DNA from: Bacteroidota bacterium
GTDB lineage: Bacteria; Bacteroidota; Rhodothermia; Rhodothermales; Rubricoccaceae
Assembly (NCBI GenBank): GCA_039821555.1
Contig: JBCBNX010000001.1
Span: 1 to 64,000, forward strand
Reading direction: 5' to 3'
DNA length: 64,000 bases
Under the pieces are notes generated by a model. The model did no database searches and was not told the origin of the DNA. It saw only the letters and a list, made by a program, of their open reading frames with translations. The position numbers and the translations under genes were made by a program. Shown here piece by piece: positions 17,435 through 26,463 of this stretch (position 1 is its first letter; each line of letters begins with the position of its first letter).

Positions 17435-20400
17435 ATGGACCTCTTCGACGCCCTCAACGACGCCCACGCTGACCAAGAGCAGGCTACCGCCCAGGCCCAA
17501 GCCGATGCCGCGCCGGATGCCTCCGAGCGGCTCTACCTCGCTGACGCGATGGCGCTCGCCTACCGCGCGCACTTTGCGTTCATCAACCGCCCGCTCATCA
17601 ACACGAAGGGGCAGGATACCTCCGCCGTCTACGGGTTCGCGATCAGCCTTCTCAAGCTGCTCGAAGACCACAGGCCCGAGCACATCGCCGTCGTGTTCGA
17701 CGCGCTCGATGGGCCGCCCAACTTCCGCGATCAACTCTACGAAGACTACAAGGCGCACCGCCCGCCGATGCCGGAGGGGCTGAAAGACGGCATCCCGTAC
17801 ATCAAAGAGCTCGTCCGCGCCTTCGACATCCCCGTCCTCGAAGTGCCGGGCGTGGAGGCCGACGACGTGATCGGGACGCTCTCGAAGCAAGCGGCCACGG
17901 AGGGCGTCGACGTGATCATCGTCTCGCCCGACAAGGATTTCCGGCAACTCCTTCAGGACGACAAGTCCGACAACGGCGGGCATGGCGCGATTTCGATGCT
18001 ACGGCCCGCCTACAAGGGCGAGGAGTTCGACCTCGAAACCGCCGACACCTTCCGCGAGACGTATGGCGTCGAGCCGCACCAGTTCATCGACATCCTCGCG
18101 CTCTTGGGCGATGCGTCGGACAACGTGCCGGGCGTGCGCGGCATCGGCAAGAAGGGCGCGCCGAAGCTGATCCAGGAGTACGGCACCGTCGAGAACCTGC
18201 TCAACCACGCCGAGGACCAGAAGGGCAAGCGCGTCCGCGAGGGCCTCCTCAACCACCGCGACGACGCGATTCTCAGCAAAAAGCTCGTCACGATCCTCAC
18301 CGACATCGACTTCGACGAGCACGGGCAGGACGTGGACTGGCACCGCCTCCGCCGCACCGACCCGCACCTCGACCGCGTGGAGGAACTCTTCGACGAGCTG
18401 GAGTTCGGCAACCGCCTCCGCAAGCGGATCAAAGACTACCACGACGGCAAGGAGCGTGTCCGCAAGCCCGACTTGTTGCCCGAAGACGACCCCGCGCTGA
18501 GCTTCGACTTCGGGCCGTACGAGCCCGTGAAGGAGATGGACCAGGACCGCGTCGACTACAAGACCGCGCTCTCTATAGAAGCCGTCGCGCGCGCCCATGC
18601 CCACGTCGCCGACGCCGACCGCTTCGCCCTCGACACCGAGACGAGCAGCCTTGACGCGATGGAGACCGACCTTGTCGGCGTCTCGCTGTCGGCGCAAGCG
18701 CGAGAGGCGCACTACGTCCCGACGCCGCTCCCCGACGGCACGCAGACGGCTGCGCTCCTCGACACGCTCCGCCCCGCGCTCACGAACGACGCGCTCAAGG
18801 TCGGCCACAACCTCAAGTTCGACCTCGTCGTCCTTGCCGAGCACGGCCTGGAGGTTCGCGGGCCGCTCTTCGACACGATGGTGGCGCACTACCTCATCGA
18901 GCCGGAGGCGAGCCACAAGATGGACGACGTGTCCAGCTTCTACCTGAGCTACCGCCCGCAGCCCATCACCGACCTCATCGGGACGGGCAAGAACGCGAAG
19001 TCGATGCGCGACGTGCCCATCGACCAGGTCGGCCCCTACGCGTGCGAGGACGCCGACATCACGTTCCGCCTGATGGACGTGCTCAAGGCCAAGCTCGACG
19101 AGGACGGCCTGCTCGCCATCGCCGAGGAGATCGAGTTTCCGCTCATCCGCGTGCTCGTCGAAATAGAGCGCCACGGCGTCCGCGTCGATCCGAAGATTCT
19201 CGAACCGATCTCGACCCAACTCGGCGACGAGATGGCGCGCGTCGAGGCCGAGGTCTACGAGGCCGTCGGTCGCACCTTCAACGTCGGCAGCCCAAAGCAA
19301 CTCGGCGAGGCGCTGTTCAACAACCCGCCGACCGACGAGCAGCGCGAGGCGGCGCGCGTCTGGGCCGAGGAGGTCAAAGACCCGAAGGCGGCGGGCAAGA
19401 CGAAGAAGCAACTCAAAGAAGAAGAACCCACGTTCGGCCTCGGCCTCGACCACAAGGGCCAGACGGCGTCGGGGCAGTACAAGACCTCGGAGGCGATCCT
19501 CGAAGAGGTCACCACGGAGTCGGACCACCCCGTGCCGCGCCTCGCGCTCGACTGGCGCAAGCTCTCGAAGCTGAAGAACACCTACGTCGACAAGCTCCCC
19601 GAACTCATCAACCCCGCCACAGGCCGCATCCACACCGACTTCAACCAGACCGTCACGGCCACGGGGCGCCTGTCGTCGAGCAACCCGAACCTCCAGAACA
19701 TCCCCGTCCGCACGGAGCAGGGCCGCGAGATCCGCCGCGCCTTCGTCGCCGACCAGGGCTTCAAGCTGCTCGCCGCCGACTACGCGCAGATCGAGCTCCG
19801 CATCCTCGCGCACCTCTCCGGCGACCCCGGCCTCATCGAGGCGTTCCAGCAGGGCCTCGACATCCACACCGCCACCGCCGCCCGCGTCTTCGACGTGGAC
19901 CTCGCGGACGTGACGCGTATCCAGCGCAGCCAGGTCAAGCAGGTCAACTATGGTATCCCGTACGGCGTCTCGGCCTTCGGTCTCGCCCAGCGCATGCGCA
20001 TCCCCGTTGGCGAGGCGCAGGAGCTGATCGAGCAGTACAACCGCAGCTACCCGCGCGTGGTGGAGTACCTCACTGAACTCGTGGCCGTGGCGCGCGAGAA
20101 GGGCTACGCTGAGACGCTGCGGGGGCGGCGGCGCTACCTCCCGCAGATCACGAGCCGCGACCACCGCGACCGCTCGTTTGCGGAGCGCGTGGCCGTGAAC
20201 ATGCCCATCCAGGGTACACAGGCCGATATGATCAAGCTCGCAATGGTCGCCATCCACCGCCGCCTCAAGGCCGAGCAGCTAGCCACGCGCATGATCCTCC
20301 AGGTCCACGACGAACTCGTCTTCGAAGTCCCCGACGGCTCTGAGGACCACCCCAACGAGATCGAACGGGCGACGGCGCTCATCCGCGAGGAGATGGCGCA

Positions 20401-20473
20401 GGCCCAGCCCCTCGGAGTGGTGCCGGTCGTCGTGGACATAGGCATCGCCGACAACTGGCTGGACGCCCATTGA
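17435..20473 (+). CDS. polA: DNA polymerase I
   Basis: A 1012-residue family A polymerase for Okazaki-fragment maturation and repair. Order: 5'-3' exonuclease (~1-310, with VVFDALDGPPNFRD, VEADDVIGTL, VSPDKDFRQLL and DNVPGVRGIGKKGA); 3'-5' exonuclease (~375-570) that keeps the metal-binding residues (ALDTETSSLD, GHNLKFDLVV, ACEDADITFRL), so it is probably proofreading-competent; polymerase (~590-1012) with motif A DYAQIELRILAHLSGD, motif B RSQVKQVNYGIPYG and motif C LQVHDELVFEVP. A charged segment of about 50 residues (~630-682) lies in the thumb/palm entry. ATG 17435 follows GGAG at very short spacing. Confidence 0.96.
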   Translation: MDLFDALNDAHADQEQATAQAQADAAPDASERLYLADAMALAYRAHFAFINRPLINTKGQDTSAVYGFAISLLKLLEDHRPEHIAVVFDALDGPPNFRDQLYEDYKAHRPPMPEGLKDGIPYIKELVRAFDIPVLEVPGVEADDVIGTLSKQAATEGVDVIIVSPDKDFRQLLQDDKSDNGGHGAISMLRPAYKGEEFDLETADTFRETYGVEPHQFIDILALLGDASDNVPGVRGIGKKGAPKLIQEYGTVENLLNHAEDQKGKRVREGLLNHRDDAILSKKLVTILTDIDFDEHGQDVDWHRLRRTDPHLDRVEELFDELEFGNRLRKRIKDYHDGKERVRKPDLLPEDDPALSFDFGPYEPVKEMDQDRVDYKTALSIEAVARAHAHVADADRFALDTETSSLDAMETDLVGVSLSAQAREAHYVPTPLPDGTQTAALLDTLRPALTNDALKVGHNLKFDLVVLAEHGLEVRGPLFDTMVAHYLIEPEASHKMDDVSSFYLSYRPQPITDLIGTGKNAKSMRDVPIDQVGPYACEDADITFRLMDVLKAKLDEDGLLAIAEEIEFPLIRVLVEIERHGVRVDPKILEPISTQLGDEMARVEAEVYEAVGRTFNVGSPKQLGEALFNNPPTDEQREAARVWAEEVKDPKAAGKTKKQLKEEEPTFGLGLDHKGQTASGQYKTSEAILEEVTTESDHPVPRLALDWRKLSKLKNTYVDKLPELINPATGRIHTDFNQTVTATGRLSSSNPNLQNIPVRTEQGREIRRAFVADQGFKLLAADYAQIELRILAHLSGDPGLIEAFQQGLDIHTATAARVFDVDLADVTRIQRSQVKQVNYGIPYGVSAFGLAQRMRIPVGEAQELIEQYNRSYPRVVEYLTELVAVAREKGYAETLRGRRRYLPQITSRDHRDRSFAERVAVNMPIQGTQADMIKLAMVAIHRRLKAEQLATRMILQVHDELVFEVPDGSEDHPNEIERATALIREEMAQAQPLGVVPVVVDIGIADNWLDAH

Positions 20474-20524
20474 TGCCGTATCGCCTCCCACTCGTCTTCC
20501 TCAAATCGACTAACAGGCAACACC

Positions 20525-20812
20525 GTGCCATTCATCGCCACCCGGAAAGCCGAACAGAACCAACGCGCCGTCGATCCCTGGACGGCGGTCCATCTGGGTA
20601 CCGGGCTGGCGGCGGGGTTGATGGACATCCCCTTCAAGTGGGCGTTCACGGCGGCCGTCGCCTACGAAGTCGTCGAACAGGTCTTCGAGCGGGTGCCAGC
20701 GGGGCAGACGTTCTTCCGCGTTTCTGGTCCCGAGGTGATCGAGAACTCGATCGTCGACGTCGTCGTGTTTGCGGCCGGGCACTGGCTCGGGACGAAGTGG
20801 AACGCGTCGTAG
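20525..20812 (+). CDS. Small conserved protein, possibly membrane-associated
   Basis: A 95-residue protein with a GTG start, 51 bases after polA on the same strand. Sequence features: DPWTAVHLGTGLAAGLMDIP, a moderately hydrophobic stretch (KWAFTAAVAYEVVEQVF), and a second one near the end (SIVDVVVFAAGHWLG). The two could be short membrane helices. I do not recognise a named family, but the conserved-looking His/Gly/Glu pattern and normal codon usage argue that it is a real gene. Function unknown. Confidence 0.6.
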   Translation: MPFIATRKAEQNQRAVDPWTAVHLGTGLAAGLMDIPFKWAFTAAVAYEVVEQVFERVPAGQTFFRVSGPEVIENSIVDVVVFAAGHWLGTKWNAS

Positions 20813-20910
20813 GTGCTGGGAAGTCTGCCAACTCGGATGATGGCAAGCTGTGCAAGCGCAACGCTAACGTCTGCTCCCCCCGCTTCGACACGCCTGAACG
20901 GCGGCCAAAG

Positions 20911-20995
20911 CTGTCCCCCTCACGTGTGAGGGGGACAGTCCGAGGAGCGGAGTTCGACAGAACGGAGCCGACGCAGGACGGGGGGAGCCGAGCCG
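20911..20995. repeat. Palindromic repeat, copy 1 (intergenic)
   Basis: CTGTCCCCCTCAC and GTGAGGGGGACAG (13-base arms, 2-base loop) occupy 20911-20938, followed by a purine-rich tail ending in GGACGGGGGGAGC near 20989. A second copy of the same 28-base architecture lies at 38006-38033. There is no T tract after either arm, so it does not look like a terminator. Confidence 0.75.
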
Positions 20996-21044
20996 GACTG
21001 GCGCAGGAAGAAGCCAGATACGAGGCGTGCCCCAGCTGTAAGCA

Positions 21045-21085
21045 CCCAAACGAAAGCGGGGCCGCCTCCGAAGAAGCAGCCCCGC
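21045..21085 (-). terminator. Rho-independent terminator of the PpiD-like gene
   Basis: Arms GCGGGGC (21056-21062) and GCCCCGC (21079-21085); on the minus strand the hairpin is followed by TTTCGTTTGGG. It lies 44 bases downstream of the foldase stop codon. Confidence 0.75.
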
Positions 21086-21128
21086 CCTGGTTGGTTTACC
21101 GAACGCTGCACGGCGTCGGCTGAGCGCC

Positions 21129-23183
21129 TTAGAGGATCGCGCCGCGGTTGTCCGTGATCTCGGCGTCGTCGCGGAGGCGCTCGATCCACTGCTGGCGGAC
21201 CTGCTGGCGCTTCTGGCCGAGCAGCTGCTCGCGGATCTGGTCGCGGTCCTCATTGCTCATGTTGCTCGGCTCGGCGACGTTCTTCGAAGTCACCTCCAGC
21301 ATGTAGGCGGCGGTCTGGCCTTCGATCACCTGCGAGGTGGTGCCCGTGTTGAGCCCGAAGGCGGCGCCCACGAACTGCGGGTCGCGGCCGAGGCCCGGGA
21401 TCGTCGGGTTGGTGTACGTCACGTTCGGCGCGGTCTGCACGCTGCTCCCGACCGCCGCGGCGATGGCGTCGAGGCTGCCACTGGCACCGGCGAGGCGCTG
21501 CGCGGCGATCTCCTGCTTCTGCGCCGTGAGGTAGCGACGACGCACCTGCTCAGCGACCTCGTCGAACGGACGGAAGCCCTCCTCCGTGACGTTGGTCACC
21601 TCCACGACCACGAAGCCATCGGCTGTGTTGAACGGCTGCGAGATCACGCCCAGGCGCCCGCGTTTGATGTAGCGCGCCACGTCGGAGTCGGCGTCGAGGC
21701 CGGGGATGGCGTTTTGCTCCTCGGTGATCGTGACCGAGCGAACGGTGTAGCCTTCCTGCTCCGCCTGCTCAGCGAGCGTACGGTCGGCTTGCCCGGCGAA
21801 GTACTGGACGTCCTCGGCGCGCTCCTGGACTCCGTCGAAGTCGACGGCGACTTCGCGGCGGAGGGGGATCACGACGGCGTCCCGCGTCGCGCGGGCGTCC
21901 ACACGGATGAGGTGGTAGCCGAACTGCGTCTGGACCGGCCCGACCACCTCGCCGACGGGCGCGGCGAACGCGGCGGCCTGGAACTCAGGCACCATGCGGC
22001 CCTCACCGAACCAGCCGAGGTCGCCGCCTCGGTCTTTGTTCGAGGTGTCGGTCGAGTGCTGCGCGGCGAGGTCCTCGAACGTGGTGCCGTTCTCCAGCTC
22101 GACGAGCAGGTTGCGCGCTCCGGCTTCCTCCTGCACGAGGATGTGGCGGGCGCGTACCGTCTGGCCGTCAGCGGGCGCCGTGCCGATGACCTTGTAGAGG
22201 AAGACCTCGCCCCCGTCGATGACCGGGCCGGCGATGGTGCCGGGCGTTAGGTCGCGGAACAGCGCCGTGGCCGCATCTGCGGGTGCGCTCGTCGCGGAGA
22301 GGGTGTCGACCTCGTAGGTATTGTCGATCTCGCTGCCGATCAGGTTGGCCACGAAGATCGAGTCGTTGGAGGTGTCGGCGAAGTCGATGCCGATCTCGCG
22401 GAACTGCGAGAGGGCGCGGGCCGAGTCCTCAGCGGCGGGCGCGAGGGCGAAGGTGACGTAGTTGACGTCGAACGTCTTGTCGCGCTGGAAGTCGTCGCGG
22501 ATCTCGTTGTAGTAGGCCTCCACGTCGCGGTCGTTGACCTCGATCTCCGCGTCGGGAATGTCGGCGTAGCGGAGCGCGACGAAGCGCGCGGCGGCGGACT
22601 GATTGCGGCGGACGTACTCGTCATTGACATCGGCCTGCGTCACGCGGACGGTCGCGCCGATGAGGGCGTCGAGCTTGGCCTGCTGGCGGCGGCGGCGCAC
22701 GTCCTCCTGGATGCCGATGAAGTCGCCGCGATACTGCGGGTCCTCGGCGATGGTACGCACGGCGTTGCGGTCCACGCCGCCCTGGCCATCGGGGAAGAAC
22801 TGGCGGATGAGCACGTCCGGGTTGTCGCCGTAGAGGAGGTCGGCGACTTCAGCATCCGAGACGGCAACGCCGAGTCGCTCCATCTCCTGCTCACGGAGCA
22901 CGTTGTCCACGAGGGCGTCGTAGACCCGCTCCTCGATGAAGGCGCGTAGCTGCGGCGACACCTCCTGGCCCTGCTGCTCGTAGGCCTCGACCTGCTGCTG
23001 GACGGCGCCTTGGTACGTCTCGAAGGTGATCGGCTCGCCATTGACGACGGCGAGATGGCGCGGGCCGAGGCCGATCGTCTCGAAGCAGCCAGAGTCTTGT
23101 AGCGTCCAAAGGCCGCCGAACGAGAAGACGATAATCCAGAGGATGTACTTTGTGCTCTCGCGCATCTTGTTCATCACGCCCAT
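21129..23183 (-). CDS. PpiD/SurA-type peptidyl-prolyl isomerase, membrane-anchored periplasmic foldase
   Basis: A 684-residue chaperone with one N-terminal transmembrane anchor (~10-30, YILWIIVFSFGGLW), as in PpiD rather than the free SurA. A SurA-N-like region follows (~45-180: VNGEPITFETYQGAV, VDNVLREQEMERLGV). A single parvulin domain lies at ~343-430 (ARHILVQEEAGARN, DRGGDLGWFGEGRMVPEF, TQFGYHLIRVD). The C-terminal part resembles the SurA/PpiD chaperone arm. It would help outer-membrane and secreted proteins fold, which suits the many exported proteins in this window. ATG 23183 or ATG 23174 (three codons later) could be the start. Confidence 0.9.
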   Translation of the reverse strand: MGVMNKMRESTKYILWIIVFSFGGLWTLQDSGCFETIGLGPRHLAVVNGEPITFETYQGAVQQQVEAYEQQGQEVSPQLRAFIEERVYDALVDNVLREQEMERLGVAVSDAEVADLLYGDNPDVLIRQFFPDGQGGVDRNAVRTIAEDPQYRGDFIGIQEDVRRRRQQAKLDALIGATVRVTQADVNDEYVRRNQSAAARFVALRYADIPDAEIEVNDRDVEAYYNEIRDDFQRDKTFDVNYVTFALAPAAEDSARALSQFREIGIDFADTSNDSIFVANLIGSEIDNTYEVDTLSATSAPADAATALFRDLTPGTIAGPVIDGGEVFLYKVIGTAPADGQTVRARHILVQEEAGARNLLVELENGTTFEDLAAQHSTDTSNKDRGGDLGWFGEGRMVPEFQAAAFAAPVGEVVGPVQTQFGYHLIRVDARATRDAVVIPLRREVAVDFDGVQERAEDVQYFAGQADRTLAEQAEQEGYTVRSVTITEEQNAIPGLDADSDVARYIKRGRLGVISQPFNTADGFVVVEVTNVTEEGFRPFDEVAEQVRRRYLTAQKQEIAAQRLAGASGSLDAIAAAVGSSVQTAPNVTYTNPTIPGLGRDPQFVGAAFGLNTGTTSQVIEGQTAAYMLEVTSKNVAEPSNMSNEDRDQIREQLLGQKRQQVRQQWIERLRDDAEITDNRGAIL

Positions 23184-23696
23184 GAGCAGTCGGGGGTCTG
23201 GGCAGGGACACCGGTGGTGGGCCGGGGTGCCCTGCGAGTGTGGCGTCGTTACGATCGACGCAGGGAAACAGGTAAATAGGAAGCGGACCCGTAACGGAAC
23301 GAGGCATTCCGTTGGTATCCGCTGTTACATCCATAGCTCCCAAACCTACGCGCGCGCGCGGTGGCCTGCTGTGAATTGGGTGTGGGTCCAAGGTCGCTGG
23401 GCGTAAATCGTCCGATCCCGTCTCGGATGTTCGAGGGCGTGACCGCTGCGTGCGGGGCTACTCACGTACGGATTGGCTCGTATCGACGACGACTGATGGA
23501 AGCCGTGATCCGACCTCCTACCCGCGATTAGGCCTCTGAATCCAGCTAGGAGCGATCAAAAACAACGAAGGCGAGGAGCAATGCTCCTCGCCCTCGCTGC
23601 GCTCTCTCTTCCTCTCTCGTGAGGACTTGGGGCGATCAGGCCAGGGGGCGGCGTGATCGCAAAATGGGTGGCGGGACGTTCCGAGTCGGGTAGGCG
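23184..23696. other. 513-base intergenic region
   Basis: Lies upstream of the PpiD-like gene and downstream of the sigma-factor gene. It holds the sigma-factor terminator at 23558-23592 and an alternating GCGCGCGCG run near 23351. I see no credible open reading frame; the promoter of the foldase gene must lie here but no clear motif stands out. Confidence 0.5.
23558..23592 (-). terminator. Rho-independent terminator of the sigma-factor gene
   Basis: A perfect 10-base stem, GGCGAGGAGC (23570-23579) and GCTCCTCGCC (23583-23592), with loop AAT. On the minus strand it is followed by TTCGTTGTTTTTG. It lies 105 bases past the stop codon. Confidence 0.85.
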
Positions 23697-24452
23697 TCAG
23701 GCGGGCTGGGTCGTTTCGAGCCGAGCGCGGAGCCCTCGGAGCGTCTTTGAAAGGATCTGCGAAATCCGTGCCTCAGTCAGGTCGTACTGCTCAGCAATCT
23801 GCCGGAGCGTGAGGTTTTCGAAGTAGTACAGGGCGACCATCTCGCGTTCGCGCTGCGGCAGCTGCTCGATCAGGGCGCACACGTGGTCGAAGAGGGAGCG
23901 CCGCTCGATCGCATCGAAGGCGCGCTCGGCGGCCGGGTGCGCGAGCGTGTCGATGGGGGAGGCGTGGTCGTCGGAGCCGCTGTGCTCGTGGAGGGCGAGC
24001 GAGAAGCGCTGCTGGGCATCGGAGCGGAGCTGCTGCACTTCCTCGACGGTGACGCCCATGCGCTCGGCGACCATGCCGTCGTGCATCTCGCCGCCCGTCT
24101 CCTGCTCCAGTTCGTCGGAGACGCGCAGCACCTCGGCGACCTTGCGGCGGCGCCCTCGGCTGAGCGTGTCGATGGAGCGGAGGAAGTCGACGAGCGCGCC
24201 GCGGATGCGGCCGTAGGCGAACGAGGCGAAGGCGGTGCCGTGGCTGGGGTCGTAGGCGTCGAGGGCTTGCAGCATGCCGAGCATGCCCGCGTTCTCGAGG
24301 TCGCCGTAGGAGGCGAGCGGGTGGTCCGGGAGGGGGACCCGCTTCACCATCGAGCGGACGAGGGGGAGCGCTGCCTCGGCGACGCCGCGCCGGTGGCGTG
24401 GACTCGGCTCGTGAGCGAAGGCTTCAGCGGCAGCTTGTAGGTCGAGGGACAT
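23697..24452 (-). CDS. RNA polymerase sigma factor of the FliA/WhiG (sigma-28) family
   Basis: A 251-residue sigma-70-family factor with regions 2, 3 and 4 but no region 1. Region 2 reads AGMLGMLQALDAYDPSHG and FASFAYGRIRGALVDFLRSID (~55-97); region 3 contains VAERMGVTVEEVQQL; region 4 (~195-245) ends in LPQREREMVALYYFENLTLR and QISQIL-type helix-turn-helix residues. FliA-type factors drive flagellar late genes in many bacteria, but WhiG/SigB relatives control other programmes, and no flagellar or anti-sigma (FlgM) gene is in view. A small membrane-protein gene lies just upstream on the same strand, 67 bases away. Confidence 0.9.
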   Translation of the reverse strand: MSLDLQAAAEAFAHEPSPRHRRGVAEAALPLVRSMVKRVPLPDHPLASYGDLENAGMLGMLQALDAYDPSHGTAFASFAYGRIRGALVDFLRSIDTLSRGRRRKVAEVLRVSDELEQETGGEMHDGMVAERMGVTVEEVQQLRSDAQQRFSLALHEHSGSDDHASPIDTLAHPAAERAFDAIERRSLFDHVCALIEQLPQREREMVALYYFENLTLRQIAEQYDLTEARISQILSKTLRGLRARLETTQPA

Positions 24453-24519
24453 TCAGGTGGTGGACAACGGTCGCGGCCCGGCGGAAGGCCAATGGAGGGG
24501 ACGATCCAAAGGGGACGGC

Positions 24520-24753
24520 TCAGGCGTCCGGGCTGGGCAGAGGGGGGCGCGACACCGGCCTCCCGGAGAGCGTGGCGCGGCGAGCACGCCAGGCCTGGCT
24601 GAGGGCCTCGCCTCCGTGGACTGCAGCGCCGCCCACGAGGCAGACGAGCAAACCGACGTACAAGCCCTCAGCAAGCGGGAGGGCGGCTAGGCTCTGCGTC
24701 ACGACGAAGAGCAGGCCAGCGAGGGCGACGTAGCGAAGGGTCCAGGTGTGCAT
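24520..24753 (-). CDS. Small membrane protein of unknown function
   Basis: A 77-residue protein starting at ATG 24753 (MHTWTLRYVALAG). Two hydrophobic segments, YVALAGLLFVVTQSLAALPL and LYVGLLVCLVGGAAV, suggest a helical hairpin in the inner membrane, followed by a basic tail (QAWRARRATLSGR). The frame is open to 24828 but the added residues are proline-rich without pattern. It may be co-transcribed with the sigma-factor gene. Whether it is an anti-sigma-like partner cannot be said. Confidence 0.5.
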   Translation of the reverse strand: MHTWTLRYVALAGLLFVVTQSLAALPLAEGLYVGLLVCLVGGAAVHGGEALSQAWRARRATLSGRPVSRPPLPSPDA

Positions 24754-25058
24754 CGACGGGGGCGTCGGCTGGGGGAGGGTGTGCGTTCTGAGCCCTTCCT
24801 TCGACAAAGCCGTGCCAGACTTCGACACCCGTCCGTGGCATTCCTACACACTAGACCGTCTCACAATCTGGCACACGGCCCCTAGCCCGCCTCGTGGGCC
24901 ATCGGGGTGAGCAACTGTAACCGCGACGTTCCGCCTTTACCGTTTGAACAGGCATGGCGGTCTGCATCTTCGCGCGGCGTCCCGCGTCACGTGCTCGCAT
25001 ACCACCTGCGCCTACGATTCCCTATCGTAAACCCAGGGGTAGGAACTTCGAAGTGCGA
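24754..25058. other. 305-base intergenic region
   Basis: Lies between the kynureninase-like gene and the small membrane-protein gene. Apart from a weak 6-base hairpin (TACGAT/ATCGTA, 25013-25029) downstream of the former, nothing recognisable is seen. Confidence 0.4.
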
Positions 25059-26303
25059 TCAGGTGACCGGCCCTGCGTGTATCGGCGCCTCGAACGCGTG
25101 ATGTGAGCCGGACCGGATCGCCGCGGCGATTTCGTCAAGGGCGCGTTCCACCTCGGCGGTCGTGTTCCACACCCACGGAGCCATGCGCAGAAACCGCCCC
25201 TGTCGGCTGTCGGTGTAGACGCCGCACGTCTTGAGGTATTCGCAGAGCCGGTCCGCCGCTTCGACCTCGAAGATGACCATCGCGCTGCGCCGCTCAGCCT
25301 GGCGCGGGGAGCGGAGACGCAACCCTGCCGCCTCCGCACGCTCAATGATGACTTCCGTTTTTGCAAGCGAGTCTGCGCGCACGGCGTCGAGGCCAGCATC
25401 AAGCAGCACACGAACCCCTTCGACGGCGTGGTAGAGCGAGGCGACGGCCGTCGTCCCGCCGAGGAAGCGCCGTCGCACCTCGGGGTGGGGTAGGGGTGCG
25501 GCCGCGAAGCCGAATGGGTCGGCGTCGCCGAACCAGCCTGTGAGCGCGGGCGTGAGGTCGAGCCCCTCGCGCACATACAGAATCCCGTTGCCGGACGAGC
25601 CGCTCGCCTCCTTGAGCAGCCCGCCCACGTAGGCGTCGGCGCCCAGCCCCAGCACGTCGATGGGCATGGTCGCGTTGGCGTGGTAGCCGTCGAGGACGAG
25701 GAGCCCGCCGTGACGATGCGCCGCCACCGCGACGTCCTGGAGGAACGCCCCGGGCAGGCGCTCGCCGGTCGTGAAGCCGACGTGGCTCAGAAACACCCAG
25801 GCCGTCTTCGGCCCGATGGCGTCGAGCACGGCCTGCCGGTCGACGAACCCGTCAGCACCGGGAGGGACGACGCGCAGGTCGAAGCCGCGCACCGCCGCCC
25901 ACTGCCGCGCCGAGTGCTGCACCGACGGAAACGCCGTTGCCGAGATCACGACTTGGTTGTGCCCGTCCGCGAACGGCTCGGGAGCAGAGAGCAGGCACTG
26001 CACCGACCAGTGCGCGTTGGGCTGCATCGTGCAGGTCCCGGCGGGTGCGCCGAGCAGCGGCACCACAAAGCGGTCGCCGAGGTAGGTCGGTAGCGTCCAC
26101 CATCCGACGGGTGTCGGATCGGCAGGGTCCCAGTGGTTGGGGACCTCGTTCCAGGCGTCCACCCCCCGCGTCTGCCAGTCCTCGGCAAAACGCTGCATCA
26201 TCGCCGGGACGGTCGCGGGCATCAGCCCATGTGTGAACGCCCGGAGTTCGATGGTAGGTGGTCCATCCGGGCTGGGCGGGATGACAAAGCGGTCGCGGAG
26301 CAT
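25059..26303 (-). CDS. PLP-dependent class V aminotransferase-fold enzyme, kynureninase-like
   Basis: A 414-residue fold-type I PLP enzyme. The cofactor Asp205 lies in LLVLDGYHA, and the Schiff-base lysine is probably Lys231 in YVGGLLKEASGSSG. The N-terminus (FTHGLMPATVPAMMQRFAEDW) and the strings NEVPNHW and HVGFTTGERL are reminiscent of kynureninase-type class V enzymes, but the usual kynureninase SYKYLNGGPG active-site string is absent. The start at ATG 26303 is chosen over an ORF extension of 63 codons that runs through the L27 terminator and the end of rpmA. Substrate unknown; no tryptophan-catabolism gene is nearby. Confidence 0.72.
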   Translation of the reverse strand: MLRDRFVIPPSPDGPPTIELRAFTHGLMPATVPAMMQRFAEDWQTRGVDAWNEVPNHWDPADPTPVGWWTLPTYLGDRFVVPLLGAPAGTCTMQPNAHWSVQCLLSAPEPFADGHNQVVISATAFPSVQHSARQWAAVRGFDLRVVPPGADGFVDRQAVLDAIGPKTAWVFLSHVGFTTGERLPGAFLQDVAVAAHRHGGLLVLDGYHANATMPIDVLGLGADAYVGGLLKEASGSSGNGILYVREGLDLTPALTGWFGDADPFGFAAAPLPHPEVRRRFLGGTTAVASLYHAVEGVRVLLDAGLDAVRADSLAKTEVIIERAEAAGLRLRSPRQAERRSAMVIFEVEAADRLCEYLKTCGVYTDSRQGRFLRMAPWVWNTTAEVERALDEIAAAIRSGSHHAFEAPIHAGPVT

Positions 26304-26400
26304 ACGGAGAGTGCGGCGGTGGAGCGGTGAACGGGTGTGGCAGTGCAAGCTATGGAACGAGCACCTCGCCCGAATCGCACGTACCACAACACCGCCGCAC

Positions 26401-26439
26401 AAAAAAGGCAGGCCCCGCCGCAAAGGGCGTGGGCCTGCC
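26401..26439 (-). terminator. Rho-independent terminator of the L21-L27 operon
   Basis: Arms GGCAGGCCC (26407-26415) and GGGCCTGCC (26431-26439); on the minus strand the hairpin is followed directly by TTTTTTG. It lies 25 bases past the rpmA stop. Confidence 0.92.
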
Positions 26440-26463
26440 AAACAAGTCAGTCGGATCTCGGAG

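Larger units (their letters stand above)
20813..21128. other. 316-base intergenic region with a palindromic repeat and a terminator
   Basis: Between the small gene after polA and the 3' end of the convergent foldase gene. It holds a 28-base palindrome (20911-20938) with a GC-rich tail to about 20995, and the foldase terminator near 21045-21085. No convincing coding sequence is seen. Confidence 0.6.

Noticed and set aside
17999..20257. A 752-codon open frame antisense to polA
   Set aside because: Composition (Val, Glu, Leu, Asp, Arg rich without domain motifs) is that of a shadow frame in GC-rich DNA opposite a well-supported gene.
20911..20938. The 28-base palindrome as a transcription terminator
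   Set aside because: No T tract follows on either strand and a better terminator lies 110 bases away; the same palindrome occurs inside a coding sequence.
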